Positions 23,130 to 30,562 of a DNA stretch of 64,000 nucleotides are shown piece after piece. The position numbers were made by a program, and so were the translations under genes. The DNA is from LMUY01 sp964247705 (GTDB lineage: Bacteria > Pseudomonadota > Alphaproteobacteria > Acetobacterales > Acetobacteraceae). Location: the NCBI GenBank assembly GCA_964247705.1, contig CAXTVQ010000003.1, forward strand, positions 59,319 to 123,318. The letters are read 5' to 3'. The notes below the pieces were generated by a model. It was not told where the DNA came from. It made no database searches and was given only the letters and a program-made list of their open reading frames with translations. The stretch's first letter is position 1, and each line of letters begins with the position of its first letter.

Positions 23130-25355
23130 ATGACGGGTTGTAGTCCAGCCCCCGCTTACGCTCCGGACGGGCTGGATACCGCCAGGCCGTCCGCAGCCCC
23201 ATCCCGCATCATCCGTCAGTATGAGTTGACGGAGAAGGTTCTCGCCTACGATCCAAAGGCCGACACCGGCTTGATCGACTCGGCCTACGTCATGGCCATG
23301 CAAGCCCACGGGGATCAGCGCCGGGATAATGGCGATCCGTATATAAGCCATCCCATAGCTGTAGCGGACATCCTGGCCGGGTACCGGTTGGACACCGGCA
23401 GCATCATCACGGCCCTGTTGCACGACACCGTCGAGGACACCGGCCTTCGGCTGGCCGATATCGAGGCCCGGTTCGGCGCGACGGTGGGCGGGCTCGTGGA
23501 CGGCGTCACCAAGCTCACCAAGCTCGAACTGAAGGTTGGGCGTGACAAGCAGGCGGAGAACTTCCGCAAGCTGGTCCTGGCCATGAGCCGCGACATACGC
23601 GTGCTGCTGGTCAAGCTGGCGGACCGGCTGCACAACATGCGCACGCTGCATTTCGTCCGGTCCGATGAACGCCGGCTGCGGATTGCGCGGGAGACGATGG
23701 AGATCTACGCGCCATTGGCCGAGCGCATCGGCATGGATGCGGTGAAGATCGAACTGCAGAACCTTGCTTTCGCTCAGTTGGAGCCGGAGGCGTTCGACAC
23801 CATCCATGCCCGGCTGAACTTCCTCCGGGGCCAGGGCGCGGACGTCATCGAGGATGTGCGGGCCGAACTCGGGCGGGTCTGCCGGGATGCCGGGATCGCC
23901 TCGGTCGAGGTCAGCGGACGGGAGAAGAGCCCCTACTCGATCTGGGAGAAGATGCAGCGGCGCAACATTGCGTTCGAGCAACTGTCTGACATCATGGCGT
24001 TCCGCGTCATCGTGCCGGAGCGAGCCGATTGTTACATGGCGCTCGGCGCGGTGCATGCGGGCTACCCGCTGATCCCGGGCCGGTTCAAAGACTACATCTC
24101 GACGCCGAAATCCAACGGCTACCAGAGCCTGCATACCGGGGTGACGCTGCGGCACCCGGTGAACCAGAAGATCGAGGTGCAAATCCGGACGGCCGAAATG
24201 CAGCGCGTGGCCGATAACGGGGTCGCGGCGCATTGGAGCTACAAGCAGGGCACCAACGGGCCAGAGGAGGGGCGCAGCTTTCCGTGGGTGGAAGACCTGC
24301 TGGAGATCCTGGACGACTCCAGCACTGGCGACGAGTTCCTGGAGAACACCAAGCTCGAGCTGTACCAGGACCAGGTGTTCTGCTTCACGCCGAAAGGCCG
24401 CCTGATCCCGTTGCCGCGCGGGGCCACTCCGGTCGACTTCGCCTATGCGGTGCACAGCCAGGTGGGCGACACTTGCGTGGGCGCCAAGGTCAACGGCCGG
24501 ATCATGCCGTTGCGGGCCGAGCTGCAGAATGGCGACCAGGTCGAGATCATCACCTCACGCAACGGGACGCCGTCACCCGCGTGGGAACGCTTCGCCGTCA
24601 CCGGCAAGGCGCGTGCGCGGATCCGGCGCTACGTGGCATTGCAGCAGCGGCAGCAATACCTGGATGCGGGGCGGGCAGCCCTGGCCAAGGCGTTCCGGCA
24701 AGACGGGCTGGACGGGTCCGAGAAGGTGCTCGAGGGCGCATTGAAGGTGCTCAAGGCCGCCTCGGTCGACGACGTCTACGTCAGCGTCGGCAACGGTAAT
24801 ACCGGGCCGAAGGACGTGGTGCACGCGATCTACCCGGAATTGCGGCAGTCCCCGCGCGCGCCGCGGATGATCCCGCAACTGCCGTCCCGTGCGCCGAGCC
24901 GGCCGGCGGAGGGCTCGTCCGGCATCACCGGGCTGCTGCCGAACATGGTGGTGAGCTACGCCGGGTGCTGCCATCCGCTGCCCGGCGACCAAATCGTGGG
25001 CATCGTGACCACCGGTAAGGGGGTCACCGTCCACGCCAAGGGGTGCCAGACGCTGGAGGGGTTCGCCACACCCGAGCGGTTCATCGACATCGCCTGGCAA
25101 GGTGAGGCGACCGGCGTTCACACGGGGCGGATCAGCGTGATCGGCGCGCAGGAGCCGGGCATGTTGGCCAGCGTGACCAATGCCGTCTCCAAGCATGACG
25201 GGTCGATCACCAACCTCAAGATCGTCAACAAGCAGCAGGACTTCCAGGAGATCCTGCTAGATGTCGAGGTGCGGGACCTGCGGCATCTGTCGAACGTGAT
25301 CGCCGGGTTGCGGGCGGCGCAGGGTGTCACGCAAGTGGAGCGGGCGCGGCAATGA
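23130..25355 (+). CDS. spoT: Bifunctional (p)ppGpp synthetase/hydrolase (RelA/SpoT homologue)
   Basis: Controls the stringent response by making and degrading (p)ppGpp. Domains along the 741 residues: HD hydrolase with intact HDTVEDT (about 93-99), synthetase domain (GREKSPYSIWEKM, FKDYISTPKSNGYQSLHT), TGS domain (QVFCFTPKG, PVDFAYAVH), zinc-finger-like YAGCCHPLPGD, and a C-terminal ACT domain. Because the HD motif is intact it should be bifunctional; this may be the sole long RSH, as is usual in alphaproteobacteria (inference). About 25 N-terminal residues before RQYELTEKV are variable, so a later start is possible. The acpS start overlaps the stop (ATGA). Confidence 0.96.
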   Translation: MTGCSPAPAYAPDGLDTARPSAAPSRIIRQYELTEKVLAYDPKADTGLIDSAYVMAMQAHGDQRRDNGDPYISHPIAVADILAGYRLDTGSIITALLHDTVEDTGLRLADIEARFGATVGGLVDGVTKLTKLELKVGRDKQAENFRKLVLAMSRDIRVLLVKLADRLHNMRTLHFVRSDERRLRIARETMEIYAPLAERIGMDAVKIELQNLAFAQLEPEAFDTIHARLNFLRGQGADVIEDVRAELGRVCRDAGIASVEVSGREKSPYSIWEKMQRRNIAFEQLSDIMAFRVIVPERADCYMALGAVHAGYPLIPGRFKDYISTPKSNGYQSLHTGVTLRHPVNQKIEVQIRTAEMQRVADNGVAAHWSYKQGTNGPEEGRSFPWVEDLLEILDDSSTGDEFLENTKLELYQDQVFCFTPKGRLIPLPRGATPVDFAYAVHSQVGDTCVGAKVNGRIMPLRAELQNGDQVEIITSRNGTPSPAWERFAVTGKARARIRRYVALQQRQQYLDAGRAALAKAFRQDGLDGSEKVLEGALKVLKAASVDDVYVSVGNGNTGPKDVVHAIYPELRQSPRAPRMIPQLPSRAPSRPAEGSSGITGLLPNMVVSYAGCCHPLPGDQIVGIVTTGKGVTVHAKGCQTLEGFATPERFIDIAWQGEATGVHTGRISVIGAQEPGMLASVTNAVSKHDGSITNLKIVNKQQDFQEILLDVEVRDLRHLSNVIAGLRAAQGVTQVERARQ

Positions 25356-25780
25356 GCGCGGCGGCCGATGGCGGGTTGATCATCGGCACCGGCGTCGATC
25401 TGTGCGACATCCGCAGGATCGAGCAGGTGATGACGCGGTTCGGCGACCGCTTCCTGCAGCGCGTATTCACCGATGCGGAACGCGCGCGCGCGGGGCGCCG
25501 CCATCCCCGGATCCAGCCCGGCACCTACGCCAAGCGGTTTGCGGCGAAGGAGGCGTGTTCCAAGGCGTTGGGCACGGGGTTCAGCCGCGGGGTGTTCCAT
25601 TCGGACATGGGGGTCGTGAACCTGCCGAGCGGGCAGCCGACCCTGCAACTCACGGGTGGGGCAGCGGCCCGTTTGCGGGAAATTACGCCGCCGGGCCGGG
25701 TGGCGCGGATCCACCTCACCCTGACGGACGAGCACCCCTATGCCTTCGCGCAGGTTACGATAACCGGTGAACCGCCGTGA
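25352..25780 (+). CDS. acpS: Holo-[acyl-carrier-protein] synthase
   Basis: Transfers the 4'-phosphopantetheine arm of CoA to acyl carrier protein. GTGVDLCDIRRIEQ carries the magnesium-binding Asp and FAAKEACSKALGTGF the second signature. At 142 residues it is slightly longer than usual. It overlaps the preceding gene by four bases and the following methyltransferase by four (GTGA). In many alphaproteobacteria acpS precedes lepB-rnc-era, as it does here, with the methyltransferase inserted. Confidence 0.95.
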   Translation: MSAAADGGLIIGTGVDLCDIRRIEQVMTRFGDRFLQRVFTDAERARAGRRHPRIQPGTYAKRFAAKEACSKALGTGFSRGVFHSDMGVVNLPSGQPTLQLTGGAAARLREITPPGRVARIHLTLTDEHPYAFAQVTITGEPP

Positions 25781-26364
25781 GCGGGCCGACGGCGGCACTC
25801 GATTGGGAGGCGATGTTCCGGGCGCAGCGCACGCCCTGGGAGCGGCCGAGCCTCAACCCGGCCTTCGTCAAGTGGCGGGCGACGGGTGTGCTCGAGCCGT
25901 GCCGTATCCTGCTTCCGGGCATGGGGCGGAGCGGCGAGCCGCTGGCGTTGGCGCGGGACGGGTTCGACGTGACGGGCGTGGATCTGGCGGCGACCGCGGT
26001 GGAGGTGCAGCGGGTGCGGCTGCATGCCGCTGGGCTTGCCGGGCTGATGGTGCAGGCCGACTTGCTGGAGTGGGAACCGGGCGCACCGCTCGATGCGGTT
26101 TACGATCAGACGTGTTTGTGCGCTTTGCCGCCGCCGATCTTGCCGCAGTATGCGCTTCGGTTGCATCGCTGGCTGCGGCCCGGCGGGCGTCTGTTCGTGC
26201 TGCTGCTGCAGACGGCCAAGCCGGTCGGTCCCCCGTTCGACTGCCCGCCGGAGCGGATGCGGACGCTGTTCGGCGCTGGTTGGTCATGGCCGGCAACGCT
26301 CCCGGAGCCGATCGCGCAACCCATGGACTCGACCGAGATCCCGGTCGTGCTCACCCGGATTTAA
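25777..26364 (+). CDS. SAM-dependent methyltransferase, TPMT-like
   Basis: Class I methyltransferase (195 residues) of the thiopurine S-methyltransferase-like family. LDWEAMFRAQRTPWERP is the family opening; RILLPGMGRSGEPLALA is the SAM-binding glycine loop and VTGVDLAATAV the acidic loop. YDQTCLCALPP replaces the usual YDRAALxALP. The GTG start overlaps the acpS stop. Members act on thiols, thiopurines, halides or metalloids; the natural substrate here is unknown. Confidence 0.85.
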   Translation: MSGPTAALDWEAMFRAQRTPWERPSLNPAFVKWRATGVLEPCRILLPGMGRSGEPLALARDGFDVTGVDLAATAVEVQRVRLHAAGLAGLMVQADLLEWEPGAPLDAVYDQTCLCALPPPILPQYALRLHRWLRPGGRLFVLLLQTAKPVGPPFDCPPERMRTLFGAGWSWPATLPEPIAQPMDSTEIPVVLTRI

Positions 26365-26376
26365 GCCGGCCGACCG

Positions 26377-26601
26377 TTACTGCGGGGTTGCGGGTGTCCG
26401 CCGGGCCGGTTGATGCCTCGCCCTGTTGTGGTCGTGCAGCAAACGCGCGCGCCGTTCGGCGTAGGTGCCGGAACGATAGGCAATACCGGGATCGAGCCTG
26501 GGCGGCTGATTGAAGTCGAACAGGTTCTGCGGCGGCGGATTGGCGAGGCTGCCGAGTTGGGCATGCGCCGGAGTGACGGACAGAGCGATCCCGAGTGCCA
26601 T
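26377..26601 (-). CDS. Small secreted protein, start uncertain
   Basis: A frame of about 74 residues from ATG 26601 whose N-terminus MALGIALSVTPAHAQLGS looks like the end of a signal peptide cleaved after AHA, followed by a basic, Pro/Arg-rich body (RRARLLHDHNRARHQPARR). No ribosome-binding site fits ATG 26601. AGGAG at 26637-26641 sits 5 nt before an in-frame ATC at 26631, which would add MITAIEPWAW to the N-terminus; a rare AUC start is therefore possible. It faces the methyltransferase gene with 12 nt between stops. Confidence 0.5.
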   Translation of the reverse strand: MALGIALSVTPAHAQLGSLANPPPQNLFDFNQPPRLDPGIAYRSGTYAERRARLLHDHNRARHQPARRTPATPQ

Positions 26602-26725
26602 CCAGGCCCAGGGTTCTATTGCAGTGATGATCGCTTCTCCTCTGTCCGGTTCAGCCTGTGTGATACTGTAGCAACGTCAAGCACTGCCCTGTCCTGTGCC
26701 AGCAGGGGTATTGCCGGCCGCTTCC

Positions 26726-26754
26726 TTGACAGGACCGCGCCCCATCGGCTTCAT
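26726..26754 (+). promoter_or_regulatory. Putative promoter of the lepB-rnc-era-recO operon
   Basis: A consensus -35 TTGACA at 26726-26731 lies 56 nt before the lepB start. The hexamer 17 nt downstream (CTTCAT, 26749-26754) is a weak -10. No other sigma-70-like pair in this 185-nt gap is better for the plus strand. Confidence 0.3.
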
Positions 26755-26786
26755 CCGCCCGCATTTCTCCGGACCGCCGCAACTAC

Positions 26787-27563
26787 ATGGCCAAAGCGAA
26801 ATCGGGCGGCTGGCTCGATAACATCAAGACTATCGTCTACGCCGGGCTGATCGCTGTTGCTATCCGCACCGTCGCCTTCGAACCGTTCAACATCCCCTCC
26901 GGGTCGATGATCCCGACCTTGCTGGTCGGCGACTATCTGTTCGTAGCGAAATACGCCTACGGTTATTCGATCTATTCGCTACCGTTCTCGCCGCCGCTGT
27001 TCCAAGGCCGCATCTTCGGCAGCCTGCCCAAGCGCGGCGACGTGGTGGTGTTCAAGAACGAACATGCCGACTATGCCGATTACATCAAGCGGATCGTGGG
27101 CCTGCCGGGGGACCACATCCAGGTAAAGGGCGGCGTGCTTTACGTGAACGGCCAGCCGGCGGTGCGGCGGCCGCTCGGCAACGTGGTCGCGACGGATGAG
27201 AGCGGCGGTTCGATCGAGGAGCGGGAATACGACGAGACGCTGCCCGGCAACGTCACGCACCTGATTGCGAAGATGGGCGACACGGGGGAGGCGAACAACA
27301 CCGGAGAATTCGTGGTGCCGGACGGCAATCTGTTCGCCATGGGCGACAACCGGGACAACAGCCTGGACAGCCGGTTCGGGGCCGACCGGTCGGCTGGGCC
27401 GTTCCTCAGCGGGGAGCAAGGTGTCGCGTTCCTGCCAGTCGAGAACCTGGTCGGAAAGGCGGAGTTCATCTTCTTCTCCATCGACGCGAGTGCGCCATGG
27501 TGGCAAGTATGGGAATGGCCGCTGGAAATCCGCTGGGGCCGGCTGCTGACCGGCATCAACTGA
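26787..27563 (+). CDS. lepB: Signal peptidase I
   Basis: Inner-membrane serine/lysine protease that removes signal peptides from exported proteins, 258 residues. One N-terminal membrane helix (about 13-30) is followed by box B NIPSGSMIPTLLVGD with the catalytic Ser, box D YIKRIVGLPGD with the catalytic Lys, and box E MGDNRDNSLDSR. ATG 26787. The rnc gene begins inside its 3' end. The order lepB-rnc-era-recO is conserved in proteobacteria. Confidence 0.96.
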   Translation: MAKAKSGGWLDNIKTIVYAGLIAVAIRTVAFEPFNIPSGSMIPTLLVGDYLFVAKYAYGYSIYSLPFSPPLFQGRIFGSLPKRGDVVVFKNEHADYADYIKRIVGLPGDHIQVKGGVLYVNGQPAVRRPLGNVVATDESGGSIEEREYDETLPGNVTHLIAKMGDTGEANNTGEFVVPDGNLFAMGDNRDNSLDSRFGADRSAGPFLSGEQGVAFLPVENLVGKAEFIFFSIDASAPWWQVWEWPLEIRWGRLLTGIN

Positions 27564-28231
27564 CCGGCTCGGCGTTCGGCCACGACTTCGCGAACCCTGC
27601 CCTGCTGCGCGAGGCGCTGACGCACCGCTCGGCGGTGCCGCGCAGCAATGGCCGCGCGCCGGTGGCCCGGTCCAACGAGCGGCTGGAGTTCGTGGGGGAC
27701 CGGGTGCTCGGGCTGGTCATGGTCGAGTGGCTGGCCGAACTGTTCCCGGACGAAGCCGAAGGTTTGCTGGCCCGTCGGCATGCCGATCTGGTGGCCGAGC
27801 ATCAACTGGCGACGATCGGGACGGCGTTCGGGATGCCGGATATGCTGATCATGGGGCCCAACGAAGCGCGCGCTGGCGTTGGCCGCGGGACGGCGGCGAT
27901 CGCGGACGCGGTGGAAGCGGTGCTGGGGGCAATCTATTACGATGGCGGGCTGGAGGCGGCGCGGCGGTTCGTCCGCAGTGCCTGGGCCGGTGCGGTGGGT
28001 GACCAGCCAAAGCCGCCGAAGCATCCCAAATCCGACCTGAAGGAGTGGCTGGAGGCGCGGGGAAGCACGCTGCCGCCGTTCGTCGAGGCGGGGCGGAGCG
28101 GGCCGGCCCACGCGTTGGTGTTCACGGTAACGGTCTCGGCGATGGGCCGGGTGGGAACAGGCATGTCCAACACCAAGCAGGCGGCGGAACGCGAGGCGGC
28201 GGCGGATTTGCTGCGGCAGTTGCAGGCATGA
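27497..28231 (+). CDS. rnc: Ribonuclease III
   Basis: Double-strand-specific endoribonuclease that processes rRNA and mRNAs. The catalytic domain has the signature SNERLEFVGDRVLGL and the second acidic site DAVEAVLGAIYYDGG; the C-terminal double-stranded RNA-binding domain begins around SDLKEWLEARG and ends with NTKQAAEREAAADLL. The start is ambiguous: ATG 27497, 27509 and 27515 are all in frame and inside lepB; the first is listed. The overlap suggests translational coupling with lepB. Confidence 0.95.
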   Translation: MVASMGMAAGNPLGPAADRHQLTGSAFGHDFANPALLREALTHRSAVPRSNGRAPVARSNERLEFVGDRVLGLVMVEWLAELFPDEAEGLLARRHADLVAEHQLATIGTAFGMPDMLIMGPNEARAGVGRGTAAIADAVEAVLGAIYYDGGLEAARRFVRSAWAGAVGDQPKPPKHPKSDLKEWLEARGSTLPPFVEAGRSGPAHALVFTVTVSAMGRVGTGMSNTKQAAEREAAADLLRQLQA

Positions 28232-28250
28232 CCATGGTCGAGGACGCGTC

Positions 28251-29144
28251 GTGACGACGCGATGCGGATTTGCGGCGCTGGTCGGCGCGCCGAACGCGGG
28301 CAAGTCCACGCTGCTGAACCGGATGACCGGCGCCAAGCTGTCCATCGTCAGCCCGAAGGCGCAGACCACCCGGTTCCGCGTGCTCGGCATCCTGATGCGC
28401 GGCGAGACGCAGATGCTGTTGGTGGACACGCCCGGCATTTTCGCGCCCAAGCGCAAGCTGGACCGCGCGATGGTCAACGCCGCCTGGAGCGGGGCCGAGG
28501 AGGCGGACGTCACGCTGCTGCTGGTCGATGCCAAGGTGGGGGCGCGGGAGGCGGTGCGCGACATCGCGACCCGGCTGGCATCGCGCGGCGGACGGACCTG
28601 GCTGGTGCTGAACAAGGTGGACCTGGTGACGCCGGCCAGCCTGCTGCCGCTGACGGCGGCGATGAACGAGCTGGCCGCGTTCGAGGAGACGTTCATGGTC
28701 AGCGCCAGCAACGGCGAGGGGTTGGACGTGCTGCTGGACCGGTTGGCCGCGGTGATGCCCGCGGGGCCGTACCTGTATCCACCGGACGATTTGACGGATT
28801 TGCCGGACCGGTTGCTGGCGGCCGAGATCGTGCGGGAGCAGATCTTCCTGCAGACGCATGAGGAAGTGCCCTATGCGGCGACCGTGGAGACGGAGAGCTT
28901 CGCGGAACGGCAGGACGGCTCGGTGCGGATCGACGCCACGATCTACGTGACGCGGCCGGGCCACAAGGCGATCCTGATCGGCGGCGGCGGCGCCCGCATC
29001 CGCGAGATCGGCGCCCGCGCGCGGCAGCAACTGGGCGGGCTGCTGGAACGGCCGGTGCATTTGTTCCTCAACGTGAAGGAGCGCGCCGGGTGGGACGAGG
29101 AGGGCGCGCGGCTGCGGGCGATCGGGTTGGAGGATCCGGGCTAG
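28251..29144 (+). CDS. era: GTPase Era
   Basis: Essential GTPase in 30S ribosome maturation, binding the 3' end of 16S rRNA. G1 loop GAPNAGKST, switch region SPKAQTTRFRV, G3 DTPGI, G4 NKVD and G5 SASNGEG are present; the C-terminal KH domain holds HKAILIGGGGARIREIG. The GTG start at 28251 is 19 nt after the rnc stop. 297 residues is a normal length. Confidence 0.96.
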   Translation: MTTRCGFAALVGAPNAGKSTLLNRMTGAKLSIVSPKAQTTRFRVLGILMRGETQMLLVDTPGIFAPKRKLDRAMVNAAWSGAEEADVTLLLVDAKVGAREAVRDIATRLASRGGRTWLVLNKVDLVTPASLLPLTAAMNELAAFEETFMVSASNGEGLDVLLDRLAAVMPAGPYLYPPDDLTDLPDRLLAAEIVREQIFLQTHEEVPYAATVETESFAERQDGSVRIDATIYVTRPGHKAILIGGGGARIREIGARARQQLGGLLERPVHLFLNVKERAGWDEEGARLRAIGLEDPG

Positions 29145-29150
29145 GCGGCC

Positions 29151-29888
29151 ATGGAGTGGGAGGCGCCCGCCATCGTGCTTGCCGCCCGGCCGTACGGCGA
29201 GGGTGACGCGCTGGCTACGGTGCTGACGGCCGAACACGGCGCATACCGCGGCCTGGCGCGTGGCGGGGCGTCGCGGTCGCGGGCGGGGACGTGGCAGCCA
29301 GGCAATTTGCTGCAGGTGCGCTGGGTGGCGCGGCTGGCGGACCAGCTTGGCAGTTTCACCGGCGAGCTGGTGCATCCCGGGGCGGCGCTGGCGATGGACG
29401 ACGCGTTGGCGCTGGCGGTGCTGTCGAGCGCCTGCGCAGTGGCGGAGGGGGCGCTGACGGAGCGCGAACCGCATCCGAACGTATTCGCCGGGTTGCTGCA
29501 CCTGATCACCCGGCTGGCGGCAGGCCCGGAGGTGCTGACCGGGCTCGTGCAGTGGGAGCTGACGCTGTTGCGCGAGTTGGGCTACGGCCTGGACCTGGAG
29601 CGGTGCGTGGTGACGGGAGAGACGGCGGCGCTGGCCTGGGTGTCCCCCCGGACGGGTCGTGCGGTGAGCGAGGCAGCGGCCGGGCCTTGGAAGGAGCGGT
29701 TGTTGCCTTTGCCGCCGTTCCTGGCTGGCGGCGAGGCGGGGCCGGCGGGGTGGTCGGCGGGCTTGGCGCTGACCGGGCATTTCCTGGCGCGCGATGCGTT
29801 CGGCAGCCAGCATAAACCCCTGCCCCCGGCGCGCGATCGGTTGGCGGATCGGGTGGCGGCGATGGCTGGGCCGTTTTTGCAACTGTGA
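29151..29888 (+). CDS. recO: DNA repair protein RecO
   Basis: Helps RecR load RecA onto SSB-coated DNA during recombinational repair (RecFOR pathway). The 245-residue protein has an N-terminal OB fold (EAPAIVLAARPYGEGDALATVLT), GLARGGASRS and a helical middle (LTLLRELGYGLDLERC). The zinc-finger cysteines of some RecO proteins are reduced to a single Cys here, as in many alphaproteobacterial homologues. It starts 6 nt after era. Confidence 0.92.
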   Translation: MEWEAPAIVLAARPYGEGDALATVLTAEHGAYRGLARGGASRSRAGTWQPGNLLQVRWVARLADQLGSFTGELVHPGAALAMDDALALAVLSSACAVAEGALTEREPHPNVFAGLLHLITRLAAGPEVLTGLVQWELTLLRELGYGLDLERCVVTGETAALAWVSPRTGRAVSEAAAGPWKERLLPLPPFLAGGEAGPAGWSAGLALTGHFLARDAFGSQHKPLPPARDRLADRVAAMAGPFLQL

Positions 29889-30055
29889 ACAGCGCGTCGT
29901 GCCTCACAACGAACTGCGTGTGGGTAGCTTCGAGTAGCCGGTTGGGCCCCGGTGCCGTGTCGATCGCATCGCTGGCGGACCTGGGCGGACGTGCACAAAG
30001 TCTGGTCGGCGCTGCGCCGATGACCGTGGGAGTTGATGTAGTGGGGGTTTTTTGA
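29885..30055 (+). CDS. Possible 56-residue protein between recO and the DoxX-like gene
   Basis: An uninterrupted frame begins at GTG 29885 in a GTGA overlap with the recO stop and ends in a TGA that overlaps the TTG start of the next gene. The predicted product (MNSASCLTTNCVWVASSSRLG, then a Gly/Ala/Val-rich part) has no known domain. The exact fit at both ends and the GC-rich third positions argue for a gene, but chance is possible in DNA this rich in GC. Confidence 0.35.
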   Translation: MNSASCLTTNCVWVASSSRLGPGAVSIASLADLGGRAQSLVGAAPMTVGVDVVGVF

Positions 30056-30465
30056 GGGGCCGGACGATCTCGCGCTACGTGCTGGCGGCCGTCTACTTCG
30101 CGGCCGGGTGCTTTCATCTGTCGACGCCGGGCACGTTCCTGCTGATCACGCCCGATTGGGTGCCGTTTCCGCGCGATGTGATCCTGGGGACGGGCGTGTG
30201 CGAACTGGCGGGCGCGGTGGGGTTGCTGACCCGGCGGTTCCGCTATGCGGCCGGCATCGGGCTCGCGCTGTATGCGGTTTGCGTTTATCCGGCCAACATC
30301 AAGCACGCTATCGACGGGTTGCCGGCTGGGCAGGTGCAGCTTGGGCTTTGGTATCATATCCCGCGCCTGGCGTTGCAGCCGGTGCTGGTTTGGTGGGCGT
30401 TGTTCGCGGGAGAGGTCATAACCTGGCCGTTTAAGGGCTTCCGGCGGGAACGGGCCATCTCGTGA
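30052..30465 (+). CDS. DoxX-like small membrane protein
   Basis: A 137-residue polytopic protein with four predicted membrane segments. The pattern RYVLAAVYFAAGCFHLSTP, then GTGVCELAGAVGLLTRRFRYAAG, resembles the DoxX/SURF4 group, for which roles in redox balance or membrane complexes have been proposed. The only usable start is TTG 30052, since an in-frame stop lies 15 nt upstream; a GGGGG tract precedes it. It is followed by a strong hairpin. Confidence 0.8.
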   Translation: MRGRTISRYVLAAVYFAAGCFHLSTPGTFLLITPDWVPFPRDVILGTGVCELAGAVGLLTRRFRYAAGIGLALYAVCVYPANIKHAIDGLPAGQVQLGLWYHIPRLALQPVLVWWALFAGEVITWPFKGFRRERAIS

Positions 30466-30498
30466 AGTAGGGGCGTCCCCTTCCCCTTGTGACAGGTG

Positions 30499-30522
30499 GG
30501 CAGAGGATGACTGTCCTCTGCC
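30499..30522 (+). terminator. Stem-loop terminator after the DoxX-like gene
   Basis: GGCAGAGGA (30499-30507) and TCCTCTGCC (30514-30522) form a perfect 9-bp stem around TGACTG. GGGGTTTT follows directly, a short T-tract. It lies 33 nt after the DoxX-like stop and 41 nt before the parC start, so it probably ends the lepB-to-DoxX transcript. Confidence 0.6.
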
Positions 30523-30562
30523 GGGGTTTTGGGGCAGAGGCCCGATGGGCTAAGTCACCGGC

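Noticed and set aside
22377..24455. 692-codon open frame antisense to folK, rpoZ and the RSH gene
   Set aside because: Low-complexity shadow frame; the plus-strand genes are unambiguous.
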